Assembly (NCBI GenBank): GCA_037976565.1
Contig: CP137683.1
Coordinates: forward strand, 9,120,976 to 9,184,975
DNA: 64,000 nt
From: Mesocentrotus franciscanus
Lineage: Eukaryota > Echinodermata > Echinoidea > Camarodonta > Strongylocentrotidae
Reading direction: 5' to 3'
This document shows positions 9,926 to 22,692 of the stretch, piece after piece. The translations under genes and the position numbers were made by a program. The notes under the pieces are model-generated. The model was not told the DNA's origin, ran no database searches, and worked only from the letters and a program-made list of their open reading frames with translations. The first letter of the stretch is position 1; every line of letters begins with the position of its first letter.

Positions 9926-11624
9926 TGGTAAGCGACCAGGTTTATCGCGAAGAGAGGCACTTCAGAAATTCAACAAAACAAATGACGCAAAGACCAGAGG
10001 GTGTTTATAACGAGTTGGAGAGTGATTTGATCCACATGGTCGTTAACGGCATTCTAAGAAACTTTTGCTTTTCCTTTTCATGTAACGGATTAGAGCCACA
10101 TTTTATTGATTGGGATAAACATTATAAAGACAGGTGATAGATCTGCCGCCATTAATTATTGTACATTGAATTTACCCCCCAAGAATCAGTTAATTCTATG
10201 TTTAACTTACAAAGAATAGATTGGTAACATTAAAACATAAATAATAAAACTTGATGAAAGATATTGCAACATTAACAAGTGTAATAATCCACATCTAGTC
10301 TCAAGTTCTGGTAGTGGAACGGTATCTTTGAGAGAAACTGCTTTAAAATAATTGTTAATAATTTTATTTATTACGAAGTAGGCGGGTTGTTTTCACCAAC
10401 AAAATAATAACGAAAATGTACTGTAAATAATATTCATGTAATGTTCAACTCACATTTTGCTTATACAAGACTGTTAAGCTCGTAAGTCGGATACGCCAGG
10501 CGTCATTCCAATTTGTCTGATGTACCAAAGAGATATCTCTTTGGACGTACGACGGCCTCTGTAACTGGTGTGGTCTTCGGCAAGCCATATGAGAGTGACA
10601 ACGTACATAAAGTTCTTTTGTGAAATCAACAGTGCTAAAATCATGTTACACCTGCGTGTGGGCTAAATGCCTTCACAGGCTCGATTAGCGCAGGCAATGA
10701 CGCAATCAAAATGACACCACATGTGCACCGGGCATAAGTTCCATTTGATGTTGCTATGACGCCGTCATTTACGTCGTTACCATGGTTGCCGTATCACACC
10801 TTTAATGAAGCAAATCTAAACCGATTACTTGCCGTGGTTAATATACAAAGTAAAAACAAAAAACCGTCCTTGATCTTTTATGACCTGTGGATTGAGTGGC
10901 TGACTCTGATTTCGGTCCCAAAAGTGAGACTATTCGTTACATCTTCCATATTCGTGTCCTTGAAAAATAAGGACCTCGAGACATATTCCCAAAGGTGTGT
11001 GTAATGCAAACTTTCATGGGGCGTAAATGATGTGAACATGGCCGCCAGCTTTTCCTAGTTAACAAAGGATGTTAGGCATAATAGCCTTGAAGGAGGGTCA
11101 ATTATCCTAGAAGCGCATCAACCCATGAGACCACTATTCTGGTTTGGTTTGGTTGTATTTACGATCATAACATATAAAATACAAGTATCATAACACATAA
11201 AGATACAGAACACTAAAATATCTTACAAGGACTATTCAAGAAAAATCAAATATTAAAATTAAAATGAAGATCGAGGGATCAGCGTCTTCAGATCAACCAA
11301 CAAAGTTAATATGTTTTTCTTCGGGGTCCCAAAATAACTGATTAATGAATAAATAATAATAATAATATAAACAAACACAATAAAACAGAGTGCGTACATA
11401 TTCATGATTATCATCATAACAAAAACAATATATTCCCCAAAAACTACACCACCCGCCCTTTCCACCCCTAGCTTAATTTATTTTCAGTTCTTTTGAAGAG
11501 TCTATTTTCAGAAGAAAACAAATTACTTATAAATTTTTTACGCTACATAATATATTTTTAATATTTTCTAGGAATAAATTTGTACTTCTTTCTCAAACAA
11601 TCCAAAGTTATCTTATTTTCGAAC
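9926..11624. other. Non-coding, AT-rich
   Basis: No gene is seen. A less AT-biased patch at about 10480-10800 contains mixed-complexity sequence (for example CGATTAGCGCAGGCAATGAC) that could be regulatory. The remainder is AT-rich with ATA and ACA runs. Confidence 0.5.
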
Positions 11625-11627
11625 ATT

Positions 11628-12000
11628 AAGGTCCTCGAGACCGAAGGCCCGCGATACAAAAAAAAAAACAACAAAAATAAATATATGATAAAATATAAAC
11701 ATGAAGAAAGTGCTAAATGTCCGCGAGACTTGGCGATTAACGGCCCACAAGACCAACAACACAACAAACTACATTAGAAAAAGTAATCTGTCTAATGAGT
11801 TAGAGCTCTTTAGGCCCGGCTGTCTATAGTGAACCCTAAAACAGCTGTCAGAAGGCCGAAGAGATAATCAATGTCTGTCTCGTGGTCTACCGGTATAGTG
11901 AAGAGGAAAAGTCGTCACAAATCCTGCGAGACCGACGTCTCGTGGATTGCCGGTCTAGTGGGATTTCGGTCTCGTGAGCAATAGCTCCTTCGTGAGGGTC
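11628..12000. repeat. Imperfect inverted-repeat element with GTCTCGTGG motifs
   Basis: CCTCGAGACCGAAGG near 11632 is matched in reverse by TTTCGGTCTCGTGAG near 11965. Inside, GTCTCGTGGTCTACCGGTAT (from 11876) recurs as GTCTCGTGGATTGCCGGTCT (from 11937). The layout suggests an old inverted-repeat transposon of about 370 bp. No TIR family was recognised. Confidence 0.45.
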
Positions 12001-12420
12001 CTATTTACAAACTTTTTCTACAATGTGATAACGATAATCTATAAGCATCGTGTGAGCAAAATTATGTTATGGATATGAGCTCAGTGGCTCTAGGTGTGTT
12101 ACTGTCCGTCACGCAAACTTTTCTGTTTCATATAGTGATTTTTTTTTGTTTATTTATATTTATTTCATACAGCATCTTATCTTGTTATTCATAGATTAAA
12201 TTGATATATGATCAAAGTGTAGAATTCAGAAAATACCTTTTGCTTGCCTATTCTGCGTCATGGTCGTGGATTAGGCCTCTTATCTCAAAGAATTTCATTT
12301 TTAATGGAATAGATAAAGCGAGCCAAATGTTGACGATAAGTGTTATTGTCATCCATCATAAAGGCAACTTGGAAATGACAGAACTAGGGCGAAAGGAATT
12401 TTGAAGCCAAATATGGAGCC
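12001..12420. other. Non-coding spacer
   Basis: No gene or notable repeat is seen. Confidence 0.5.
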
Positions 12421-12494
12421 TCTATATTATTGATTTTGACAAGCATTGAGCCATTTTTGCACCCCCTACCCTTCCCCCATTTACTCTCTATTAT

Positions 12495-12918
12495 CTCTAA
12501 CTCTCTCTCCCTCTCTCTCTCTCTCATACGCATCCTTACACACATCCACACTGTCTATTATTTTGTGTTTCACTCTCTCACATACGCAACCACACACACA
12601 CCCACGCTGTCTATTTGTCTCTCTCTCTCACACACGTACCCTCACACACACTCACACTGTCTATTTCTCTCTCTCACACAAACACACAAGCACCCTCACA
12701 CACACCCACTCTGTCTATTTCTCTCTGTCTCTCACACACGCACTCTCATACACACCCACAGTGTCTATTTGTCTCTTTCACACACACACACACTGTCTAT
12801 TTCTCTCTCTCTCTCACACACACACACACATACGCACCCTTACACACACCCACATTGTCTATTTCTCTCTCTCTCTGTGTGTCTCACACACTCACACACA
12901 CGCCACGCTGTCTATTTC

Positions 12919-12954
<36 letters not shown>

Positions 12955-13340
12955 GCACTCTCCCACACATCCACACTGTCTATTCGTTTCTCTCACTCTC
13001 TTTCTCTATGTCCTTTTTTTCTCTTTCTCTCCTCTCTAATTTTCCTATTATGGTCTGTATTTCTCCAACACCCTCTCTCTTCCGCTATCTAACGCTTTAC
13101 CCCTTTCCTATTTTTTCTCTCTATTTCTCTAATCTACAGCTCGTTATCTATTTCTTCCAATTTATCTGTTTATGATTAGTCCTCATACTAACTATATTTG
13201 TCTTTTCCTATATCCAGCTCAGCCGCTCTGCCCTCCCCCTCAATCTCTCTCTCTCTCTCTTCATCAATCACTTTCCACTTTCTATATCTGTATCTCCCTT
13301 TCTCTGTTCATTTCTATATCCTGTGATATGTTAAAATACA
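12495..13340 (+). repeat. CT/CA minisatellite with TGTCTATT anchors
   Basis: The anchor TGTCTATT recurs nine times from about 12551 to 12979, at spacings of 31-70 bp. Each anchor is followed by a CT run and then a CA run, so this is a higher-order minisatellite built from microsatellites. A CT-rich, less regular tail continues to about 13340. All three plus frames are open for long distances as Leu-Ser / His-Thr low complexity. These are not proteins. Confidence 0.93.
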
Positions 13341-14085
13341 GTACAAAAGCACATTAAAGTAAATTTTGATCCTCAGGTTCTTCCGTTAATGATATGCGTA
13401 ATACAAAGCAAAACCTGACTATCGAGGACTATGGTTTATAGCTGATATTGTTTTTACACTTTTTAAGTGATCTTATAGAAGCAGACATTAAAGTGGATGA
13501 TAAGAGAAGGGTTTGGGATGTCATATACCCCTCTCTTTCCAATTCTATAATTTGTTTTGATTTAGGGCACAATATTAACACCCAATTCGCATGATTTTGA
13601 CAAACAATTTTTGAGTGTTATTTCAGTGTATTTTGTCACCACGGTTCGGGACACATGCCCTTTTCATACCACACGCATATTTTTTGCTCACAGAAAAGGG
13701 CATTATCAATCATTGCTTAGCTTTGGTTTGTTTTATCTACAAATTTCAAGAACTTAAACACGGAGTAGTACGAAATACAAGGAGAAAGACGCTGAAGCGA
13801 TTTTTCTCCGAATCCTCCGGCTTAATTTTGTTTAAAATCACTCAATTCCGCCATCTTAAGATGAAGTACATGCTTGGGTAGTCCATCATGTATGAGTGAT
13901 TTTGCTTCAGGCGCTCTTATGAAGGCATCCGAGAGAAAAACACCACGATTAAATCATATTTCACAGCATCGCAGTGCACAGGGAGAGAGAAAGGGCATGC
14001 ACTGACAAATGTCACTGGCTGACTAACTGCATTGACTTGGTGTTACATGTATTGTGAGGAGCATAATCAATTAGGGTGCTGCTGT
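13341..14085. other. Non-coding spacer
   Basis: No supported gene is present. A plus-strand frame at 13615-13881 has no domain. Confidence 0.5.
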
Positions 14086-14086
14086 T

Positions 14087-14171
14087 TTAGAGAGAGAGAG
14101 AGGGGGGAGGGGGAGGAAACGGGGGGAGCAGACGGAGCTGGGAAAGGGGACAGGCAAAGCGAAAGAATGAC

Positions 14172-14206
<35 letters not shown>

Positions 14207-14400
14207 AGAATAAGCCAGATAAAATTAGTAGGAAACAGGTTGTTGGCACCTATAAAGAAGGGGGACTTAAAATGCCAGATATCGAGAAGGAGGAAGACAA
14301 GTATATACGGGAGACAAAATGGAAGTAAAAAATGGAGGGTACAAAAAACAAATAGAGAAAGAGAGAGAGAGAGAAAGGTTGTGTGTAAGTGTGTGTGTGC

Positions 14401-14439
<39 letters not shown>

Positions 14440-14480
14440 GGAGGGAGGGAAAAGGGATCGGACGGGAAGAGAAAATGGGC
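14087..14480. repeat. Purine-rich GA tract cluster
   Basis: Several (GA)n runs (14087-14101, 14171-14202, 14358-14375, 14407-14434), plus GGGGA and GGAAG text, form a purine-biased strand with a short GT run at 14379-14402. The long open frames on both strands are repeat artefacts. Confidence 0.88.
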
Positions 14481-16160
14481 ACACAGCAGACCCCTACCCC
14501 CATTTAAAACCAATCCTGTTATTCCTTTAGTACGCAAAAACAAATGTTTGTATTGCTTGTCAAAGTAGAAAAAGAAGAAAAAGAAGAAAAAAAGTAGATG
14601 ATGATGCACAAAAAACAACTAAAAATGCTCTCGAAATATCACAGTCTAGGTTGAAGGGTAACTTCAAAACTATGCCAATCAATAGTTCGACGGTGTCTTT
14701 TTGAGCGGCAGAGAAAATAAATGGCTTTCCTAATCAGCTGATCAAACAGAACTTGCCACTTAAAAATGGAGTGTGTCATACACAGGGGCGTCCCTGAATT
14801 GGGGGGGGGGTGGGAATACGGGGTGAAACAGCCTCCCTCCCTCTCTGAAAAATTGTAATCAATGAATTAAACAAAAAATGCTATCTTTAATTATTTGCTT
14901 CACTTTTTGAAAAAATGTATCAGGCTGAAAATCCGAATATCCCTGACGCCCTGTTTTTTCCATTGAAAAGAATGTATTTGTGAGCAAATATTGTCGGAGA
15001 CCCCTCCCCCTTTTTGAATGGTCTTACGGTTCCCCTGGTCATAGACTGATACTCTACAGAACGACCATGGAATATTTGGTGATTGAGGAATCGATGAAAT
15101 AGTTCCCGCAGTTTAAAATCAATTATCGAGATTGATAAAAGAATGTATTTGTTTTACATTGAAAATAGCAAGTGCAATTCCTACGGTTTATCAACAGGAA
15201 TGGATGTTTAAACACTTTCGGACTGAATGCACTGCTTGAAAACCTCTTGTGACCGTCTTTGTTTTGGCACTGAAATATTGCTAAGTTATACAGCTGAGGA
15301 TAAAATGTCTTCGATAGAATCTTATCTAATCTTTGACGAGCTCAATATTAGCAAATTGAGAAATAGGCCTATGTTTGAAACACCGCATATAAGGAAAACA
15401 CTAGAGTAGTGTAGTATAGTGAATTTGACGTGTCAGTCAAGCATTTAATAAAGCTTACGTAATCCATTCATGTACAATATGTGTACTAACAATTAATTGA
15501 ATATAAATAATTGATGATCAATGTTTTTGATGTTTGTAAAATATATGAATAAATCTAATTGAGCCTAAGCCTTATTAATACTTCCAACTCCGCCACTGCT
15601 TCCCGAGTTGCTAAACGAAAAGAAATGATATCTGCCGACCGAAGCAGCAATACTTAGTTGATCCTACCAGTAGTTTCGACGCTCATCAATCTATATAAAG
15701 CTGTAGGGACAAGGATTACCACTACTCCGTTTGATTACCGACATCAAAATAAACATGTCTGTCAATCGAAGTACTCGGAGGCATATCTGTTTACGGTTGA
15801 GATTACGAATGAATTGTTTGATCTTCTACGTGAGAGTCTGTCGTGACTATCTGACATGGTTCTATGAGACCTGAAGGGAAATAAGGCTTAAGATATGTAC
15901 TCAGAGTAGGATAAAGCCAGATCCCCCCCCCCGCCCCGTCTTAAAATATAACTCGTAAGCCTCGTTCCGATATGACGCAGTAAACCGCAGTGGTTTTATT
16001 TTCATCACGACGTAAGTGTAATACGCTTCATACGTCTGTACCTCATAACACAGCGCTAAGGTGAATACGCGTAGGGCCTTTGTCGCGCGCAGTACATGAT
16101 GAACAAAATAAATAACATTTTTAAAATGCCGCGGTTTTCCACTTCACGTCTGAAAAAGCC
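14481..16160. other. Non-coding DNA with a G10 run
   Basis: A G10 run lies at about 14802-14811 and a C-run at about 15925-15935, both in segments that look like old repeat remnants. No gene is supported. Confidence 0.5.
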
Positions 16161-16362
16161 TTAAAGCCCCACTGCACTACTTGTAGCTACATATACTTGC
16201 TCCCTCTATATAGAAAACAACGTCTAAGCAGTGCCCATTGGTCCCCCATGATCCTCTTATTCTTATGTTAATTGAGAGCTGAGTTGATGAGAAAACCACC
16301 TGTCAGTAACCATGCTGGGAGGTCTAATCCCTCCTGGCCAAACTAGTGCAGACGGGCCTTAA
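16161..16362 (+). mobile_element. TTAA-flanked MITE family D, copy 1
   Basis: The element begins TTAAAGCCCCACTGCACTAC and ends AGTGCAGACGGGCCTTAA, giving an imperfect terminal inverted repeat of about 20 bp with TTAA at both ends. A second, inverted copy lies at 33413-33591. The two share most internal text, including CTCCTGGCCAAA and CCACCTGTCAGT. It is non-coding. Confidence 0.85.
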
Positions 16363-17510
16363 AGTGGGTAAAATGCAGCATGTGCAACCACATTACTCCC
16401 ATGTACATTCTGCCACCCTCCCTAACGGAATCCCACCCCAAATTGATTATTTTATGGATACGCCACTGTTTCTCTGTAAGCATGCAAGAGAAGTCGATTA
16501 ATTCCTATGCTATCCCTTACTGAAACACAATGAGAAATAATATCCCGAAGATTAAAATAGAATAGAAAATATATTACAATAAAAATGATTCGAGATAAAA
16601 AATTAATGGAGAGAATATAAAAAAATTGAGAACAAGTCTAAATAAATGAATGATTAAGTGAGCAAAGGTATTATACTTCTTCATTATTTAGGGAAGCACT
16701 GCACTTTTCCAATTTCTTTGTCTTTATATCTGCTGTCAATATTCATTGATGTCGAATGGTGATTGAGTATCATATCTGCAGCGATCAATCATTCATTTCC
16801 TCTGTAAATAGGAATAATGTTTTTCTTGTCGTCGATCTTCCCCCTTCCCCCCTTTTCATCACATGCATATTAACATTTACAGTACACACTGTCGTGGTTC
16901 CTTTCTTGTATTCGAATGGGAACGTGTCGATACATTGATTTTAATATAGTTCAGTGTAGTAGGGGAGATTTTTACTCTTTTTCTATGCAATTGGCTCATT
17001 CGAGAAAAAAAACACCACGTACGTCAGCGATGAATGTAATTGTCTTCACGTCTTCGTCGCGAGTGGCTTTAGGAACTAAATCCCAGATCTTAAATCTGAC
17101 AAATAATTTCTTTTCTTTTCCGCTTTTGTCTGATTATATTACTTTCAGAAGGTGAGAGGGTATTACACCTGTCAAAATCGGTATTCCGTTAATACTTAAT
17201 AAACAGTAATCTTGACTTTTTTTCTATGTCCATTGTAATAAATTGCGAATGTGTCACTTTTTGTGATCATTACAGTGAAAATAATTCTTGTTTTTGCATT
17301 AAATGCATTAGGTGATGTCAGTGAAACTTGATATCAGTATTAAAGGTGGCTATTCCATATTCTGTCTCAAACTGGCTTGAATTAGCTAATGCATGGTAAC
17401 CCCTATCAAGGTGTTCATGAATATATATGCTTGTAGGCCTATATTTTTGTCCTTGAATGTAACAGATGCTTTATAGAAAGAGCTGATATTTTTTACTTAT
17501 AATCTTAACC
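16363..17510. other. AT-rich non-coding DNA
   Basis: No gene is seen. Two overlapping short open frames at 16756-17155 have no domain. Confidence 0.5.
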
Positions 17511-17520
17511 TTTAATCGCC

Positions 17521-17812
17521 CACAGAGAGGGAGAATGAAAGAGAGCGATGATAGAAAAAGAGAAATGGGAGTTGGAGAAAGTAAGGATTAGTGAAAGAGA
17601 TAGAAAATGGAAAGAAGAAGAAGACAAAAGAACAAGGAGAAGGAAAAGAAGAAGAAAAAGAATTGGAAGAGGTAGAGAGGTGATAAGAGGAAGAGAGAGA
17701 AAAAGAGCGTGAGTAAGATATGGGGAGAAAGAGAGAGAGAGAAAAAAAAGAGAATGACAGAGAGAGTGAGAGGGAGAGGGGGAGAGGGGGAAGAGGATGG
17801 TGAGTGATGGGA
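17521..17812 (+). repeat. ~290-bp almost pure polypurine tract
   Basis: The plus strand is almost entirely A and G for about 290 bp (GAGAGA, AAGAAG and GGGAGA text) with only scattered pyrimidines. The minus-strand Ser/Phe/Leu frame is an artefact. Such tracts can form triplex (H-) DNA; that is general knowledge and was not tested here. Confidence 0.9.
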
Positions 17813-19102
17813 AGATACATACAGAGTTACAATATAAACTAATCAGGGGGAAACATTTATATTTTTAGTATATGTAAAGATACCCGGCTTTTAATGTCGT
17901 ATGACCTTTCTCCAACATTGTTGCCATGATACAAATTCATGATTGCATTAGTTAAAAGACAAATGTAATATTGAAGAAAAGAACAAAAATCCATTATTTT
18001 GGAGAAGGAAAAGTGCTCTGATGCTTTTTTTCGAAAGGTTATAATCGGTCAGCATTAAACATTGATGATGAAACTTTATAGAAAAAAAGAATACTCAAAT
18101 GTGGAGGTACTCATGAATCGAAAGATATTTTGACTGTTAATGTATCATGGATGTTTGCGTTATTTTACACATACAGCCAAGACTGATATTACTGTCTTTA
18201 AGAAATTCATATCAAAATATGCTTCTATATTTTCCTTTTATACATGCTTCTAATTATTAGTAGTACACTTTTTTTGGTCATTGACGCATGGTTAAGCACA
18301 TGTATTTATCTGGCTAATAAGTTAAGAATTAAATATTCCTGATTTAGGTTTTTTGTTTTGTTGTTGCATTGTTTTAATTGAAAATAATTAAAAACGGATA
18401 GCAAGTTCGAGTAAGAAATGTTTGTTTCACGGTTTGTTTGCATTTTTTGTTAAAAAAAAACACGGACATCATGAAGTTTTATATAGAGCATCAAAGCGAC
18501 ATAATTTTCAGATGACAAGTAATGTTATCTTCCATTTTTTCCCCCCAAATTGTCCGCAATGTATCACACAGAGTTCGTAGAGCACTTTTATCACTAAGAG
18601 GCATCATTTAATGGTGTACGCTGACTCTACATGCATTAAATGAAGACCATTCCGTTCCTGCAAATTAAACTTTAGCGTATCCCCAGGACGAATATAGAAA
18701 TATGATCATGTCCCAATATGTTGCAGTGTTTAAGAACGCTTAATTTAGTCACCCTCGAGGGGCGGAGGGGGGGGGGGTGGAATAGTAGTACGATGCAGGG
18801 AAATAGTACATCGCCACCCGCCGGGTGCGCGGCTAAAACCATCGGGGACGCGACCCGATGTTAACACTCCACTCTCTGATCTTCAGATAACCAGACCTTT
18901 GCGTTCATAATGCGTATGAATGCTTGCACTTTCGACTGATTCAATGACCATTTCATGCTGTAATACATATAGCGTTGTAATGTATTAATACTCCCATAAT
19001 AACAGCTTAAAAGCACATTTCTTTTTATTGCGGGAAAGGGATGAAAACATGCTGTGCTTGGTATTGCTGTTGGTGTTGTTGTTGTTGTTGATATTGGATA
19101 CC
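17813..19102. other. Non-coding DNA
   Basis: No gene is recognised. A G10 run lies near 18768-18777, next to CpG-rich text at about 18750-18860. A short (TTG)n lies near 19068-19090. Confidence 0.5.
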
Positions 19103-19160
19103 ATATATTATTATTACGCTCTTATCCACCATGTTAGGTGCTCAAGGCGCTCCGTCATTT
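19103..19160 (-). mobile_element. SINE tail fragment
   Basis: TATTATTATTACGCTCTTATC followed by GGTGCTCAAGGCGCTCC resembles the tail and AAGGCGC block of the SINE copy at 6617-6858. It is short and therefore uncertain. Confidence 0.4.
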
Positions 19161-19559
19161 TTAATGTTGTTTTTATTGTTAGTGTTTTCAGATACGGTTG
19201 ATTAACCTCAAATGATTTTCCATTCTTTCTTCTTTAAAAAAGCTCAGTAAGAATATTAAATAGGCCTACACGAAGACAGCAATACCGTTAATTTGCGTAA
19301 ACAGCATACACTATAGCATGCTTCAGACCTACATTCATTAACAAAGGTCTACCCTCCGAATCACAGAATATTTCTGGGGCGGATCCAATGTTTTATAAAA
19401 GGTGTTGATGTTCTCGAAATCTCTGAGGGGGAGAAAAGGGGATCTAAAACTTATGACCACCCCCTCCCCCTCCCATTCTCCGATGAACTTACATCACATT
19501 TTAGGGCATCGTTTCATACCCTCTAAACAGTTCGCTGTACTTTGGCATACATTTCGCGC

Positions 19560-21300
19560 CAATTTCCTCCTCCCTGAAGATATGTTAATCCTGTCGTGTC
19601 TGCGAGATACAGCGCATTATGACCTCGATACGAAATGTGGTACGACCGCAGAAATATAACTTAATGCTGTCTTTGTTAGATATGAGCGTTCTATTACCCG
19701 TTAAATGTTTCAGTCTAAAATGGTGTGGAGGATTTCGATGACTGTTATCAGCAAATAGGAGTCGGATTTAAAAAATTGGAAAAGTACCACATTATGATAA
19801 TTTATTGTTATTAGTAACCGATGGAGGAAAATGAAAATCAACAAACAAACATTATGAGGTAATTGCCTTTTCTGCAATATGCAGAAGTTTAGCACATTTC
19901 CTACAGAGTTGGCCATTTCTTTATACGTATGATATGCATGAAAGGGATTCGCTAGAAGAAAACAAAACTTGTCTCCGTATCCTGGTTTGAGAATACACTA
20001 GGTTCGAAGCCCATTCCGTTGCTTGTGGTTTCGCTGCTTCCAGGGCATTGAGCAGGATGAAAACTGACGTGTATCTTGAACATGTTTCCCCTGAAAAATC
20101 CTGAGCAGTCTACGATACACGCCGCAGAATGATCACCATACGAAATGTGATATGACCACAGGCAGAGACAGGGCTTAATGCTTTCTTTGTAAGATATGAC
20201 TGTACTAAAGCATTAAAATGTCCTTTACTCTAGCATTTTAGTGCTTGGTTTTTAACGAATGTACTCTTCAAATAAACCGATTCTTACCAATCTTCTACAC
20301 CTTCTTCATGAGATTATGAGATAAGGGGCTATTATGAAATACGAGATATGAAATTGGGGCTATTTCGCAGTATACAAAAGCCTAACATGGTTGGATAATA
20401 GAGTCTTGGCATTTCTTGTTCTGCTTACGGTAGGGATTCGCTAGAAAAAGTGAAATCGGCTCCATATCTTGCTTTTAGAATGCACTCGGTTCGAATTCCT
20501 TTTCTCAAGCTTATGATAGTACTATATTATTGTGCTTATGGTTTTGCTGTACAACGATTTTGGCGGGATTAGAACCCGCGTCTATCTTTTTTTTACATGT
20601 TCTCCCTTGAAAAAAATCCCTCGTCGTCTGCGGTGTACACCACACTATGACCGCCATGTGATATATGATATGACCACGGAGACATAGCTTAATGCTTTCT
20701 GTGTTAGATATGAATGTACTGAAGCGTTTAAATCTGTACTACATCCTTCAATTTCAAAATGGTGTTGTTGATTATTGTTATCTGTAGGTAATTGCCAAAT
20801 CATGGCAAATTACACACATTACAATATTAGCTATTTTGATAAAAAATAAATGATTTATTGGTCTTTTCATCGATAATTGGTGAAAGAACAACGGGAACGT
20901 GTGAGATAATTGGCACTTCCCCTGTACACAGAAGTATAATATTGTGGACATCTTTTATTCTATTTACGATATGGATTTGCAAGAAAACAAACAAGACAAC
21001 AACATCAAAAAATAGAATCCTCGTTCCCATCTCTTGCTTTGAAAATACAATATGTTCGATGCCCTTTCCCGTGCTTATTATAATGATGTTGAACGGTTCT
21101 GGCGGGATAAGAACGCGCGTGTATTTTTTTAAACACTTTCTCCCTTACAAAAAAAAATCCTGCGTCCTCTGCGATACAAAAACACAGTGTATGACCGCCA
21201 TATGAAATGTGATATGACCACACAATATTGCTTAAAGCTTCCTTTGTTAGATGTGAACTTACTAAACCACTATTTTTTCATGTCGCTTTTACTTTAAAAG
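19560..21300 (+). repeat. Degenerate tandem array, four ~520-bp units
   Basis: A block reading roughly ATACGAAATGTGATATGACC recurs at about 19620, 20130, 20648 and 21191 (spacings 510, 518 and 543). It is always preceded by a CTCCCT...GAAAAATCC block and followed by GCTTAATGCTTTCTTTGT and an AGATATGA block. Between these, GGGATTCGCTAGAA and a TTGAGAATACACTAGGTTCGA-like block also recur in order. Units 3 and 4 share TTCTGGCGGGATAAGAACGC-type text, whose complement looks like a tRNA B box. No long frame is conserved between units. Confidence 0.85.
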
Positions 21301-21608
21301 CGGTTGATTAACCACTGTCATTAAGAATGTACGAAAATCGACGAAATACGCGAAATAATGTTGACTCTTTATGAATTGGTCATTTTAACGAGATTTCGAA
21401 TGTCGAAATTTTGATTGGAATTAATGGTATCGACCATCGCAGAATGCAAAAATTCAGAATATTTGGGTAACAGTGTACAGAGCTTCAGCCCCTGACACAG
21501 CCCCCCCCCTTAATGGCTGGCTCACGTTTGCCGTCAAGTTGTAATTACCATCGGTGATCAGACACATGCTCCTGATAGTATATGCTCCTTGTTTTGTTTC
21601 GTCGAAGT
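21301..21608. other. Non-coding spacer
   Basis: No gene is seen. A C9 run lies near 21501-21509. Confidence 0.5.
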
Positions 21609-21750
21609 TGTAGGGTTTTGGTTGGGGTTGCGATTGACTTTTAGGTATTAAAGGTTTAGGCTTATGTTTATGTTTAGGTTTAGGACTATGTTTAGGGATA
21701 GGGTTAGTTAGGTTAGGTTGTGGTGTTATGTTAGGTCTAAATAGCAATTC
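21609..21750 (+). repeat. Degenerate TTAGG/TTTAGG-like repeat
   Basis: Text such as GTTTAGGTTTAGGACTATG, then TTTAGGGATAGGG and TTAGGTTAGG, is a degenerate interstitial telomere-like run. On the minus strand it translates to a Pro/Lys-rich frame, which I regard as an artefact. Confidence 0.65.
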
Positions 21751-22692
21751 GGTTAGCATTTTATTTTCACTAGGGAGTAGCATATGTTGTACCTTACGTA
21801 ATTGTCAAATATAATTGCAAGGCTATCTACAGTAGATGTGAAAGTACTTTTTCACCCAATGTTTGGAATATAGTTTTTTTTATTGATTCCGCTGTTGCGT
21901 CCATACCTTAGATTAATTTTCGAAAACATTGGGACTGCAACAAATGGCCTAGGATGGGTCAAGCCACTGAGGGGGCTCCGGCATCACGGAGGAGGGGGGG
22001 GGCGCACCGGCATCACGGAGGAGGGGGCGCACCGGCTTTCGATGAATAAAAGTAACAGTGCAATCAATTAAGGGTAGGGTGCAAGGGGGTTTCATCATCA
22101 TCTTTTCCCACCCCACTTCATTTCTTGTTTTTTCAATCTCTCTTTCATTTATGTCCCTTTCCTTTTGGTTGCCATTTGATCGGGGCACGTACCCCCACCC
22201 CACCCCCCGTGGCTACACCACTGACTGCGAATATATCCATGTCTTTCTGCTCGAATTGACATAGGTTAGGGTGACTACCTAATCATCTGTAATATTCATA
22301 AACTTTGGTGTAAATTGCTGTTCTAATAATAAAGCCATAGATATATTAATGTAATCTGAATTCAACATTCATCCAGTTGTCAATTGTCGTAAAACTTGGA
22401 AGCTCAATTATACGGATCAAATGGTATTTGTGTGATCCCAGCTTGAAACCTATTACTACCCGGTTGCATTGTCAGAGAGTAATACACCATGGTCGACTTA
22501 CATCAAACGTAGGCATTAACATTTGATGGATTGCATTGATTCAATTAGCCTCTATTTGAAGTGATAAATGTATTATCCCTTATGTTGGGCCTAACAATCT
22601 GGAGCAACATGTGAACCGCTTTGTAAGTGCAAGGAAAAGGCGCTTTATCAAATACCTTTGGATTGAATTTAATATAAGTTAATTGGATTACC
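21751..22692. other. Non-coding DNA with a short G-rich tandem duplication
   Basis: GGCATCACGGAGGAGGGGG...CGCACC occurs twice in tandem at about 21980-22036, followed by text resembling an old repeat ending near 22225 (GTGGCTACACCACTGACT). No gene is supported. Confidence 0.5.

Noticed and set aside
12430..13175. Three overlapping plus-strand open frames of about 186-220 codons
   Set aside because: They are translations of CT/CA repeats (Leu-Ser-Leu-Ser and His-Thr-His-Thr) open in all frames at once, so they are not genes.
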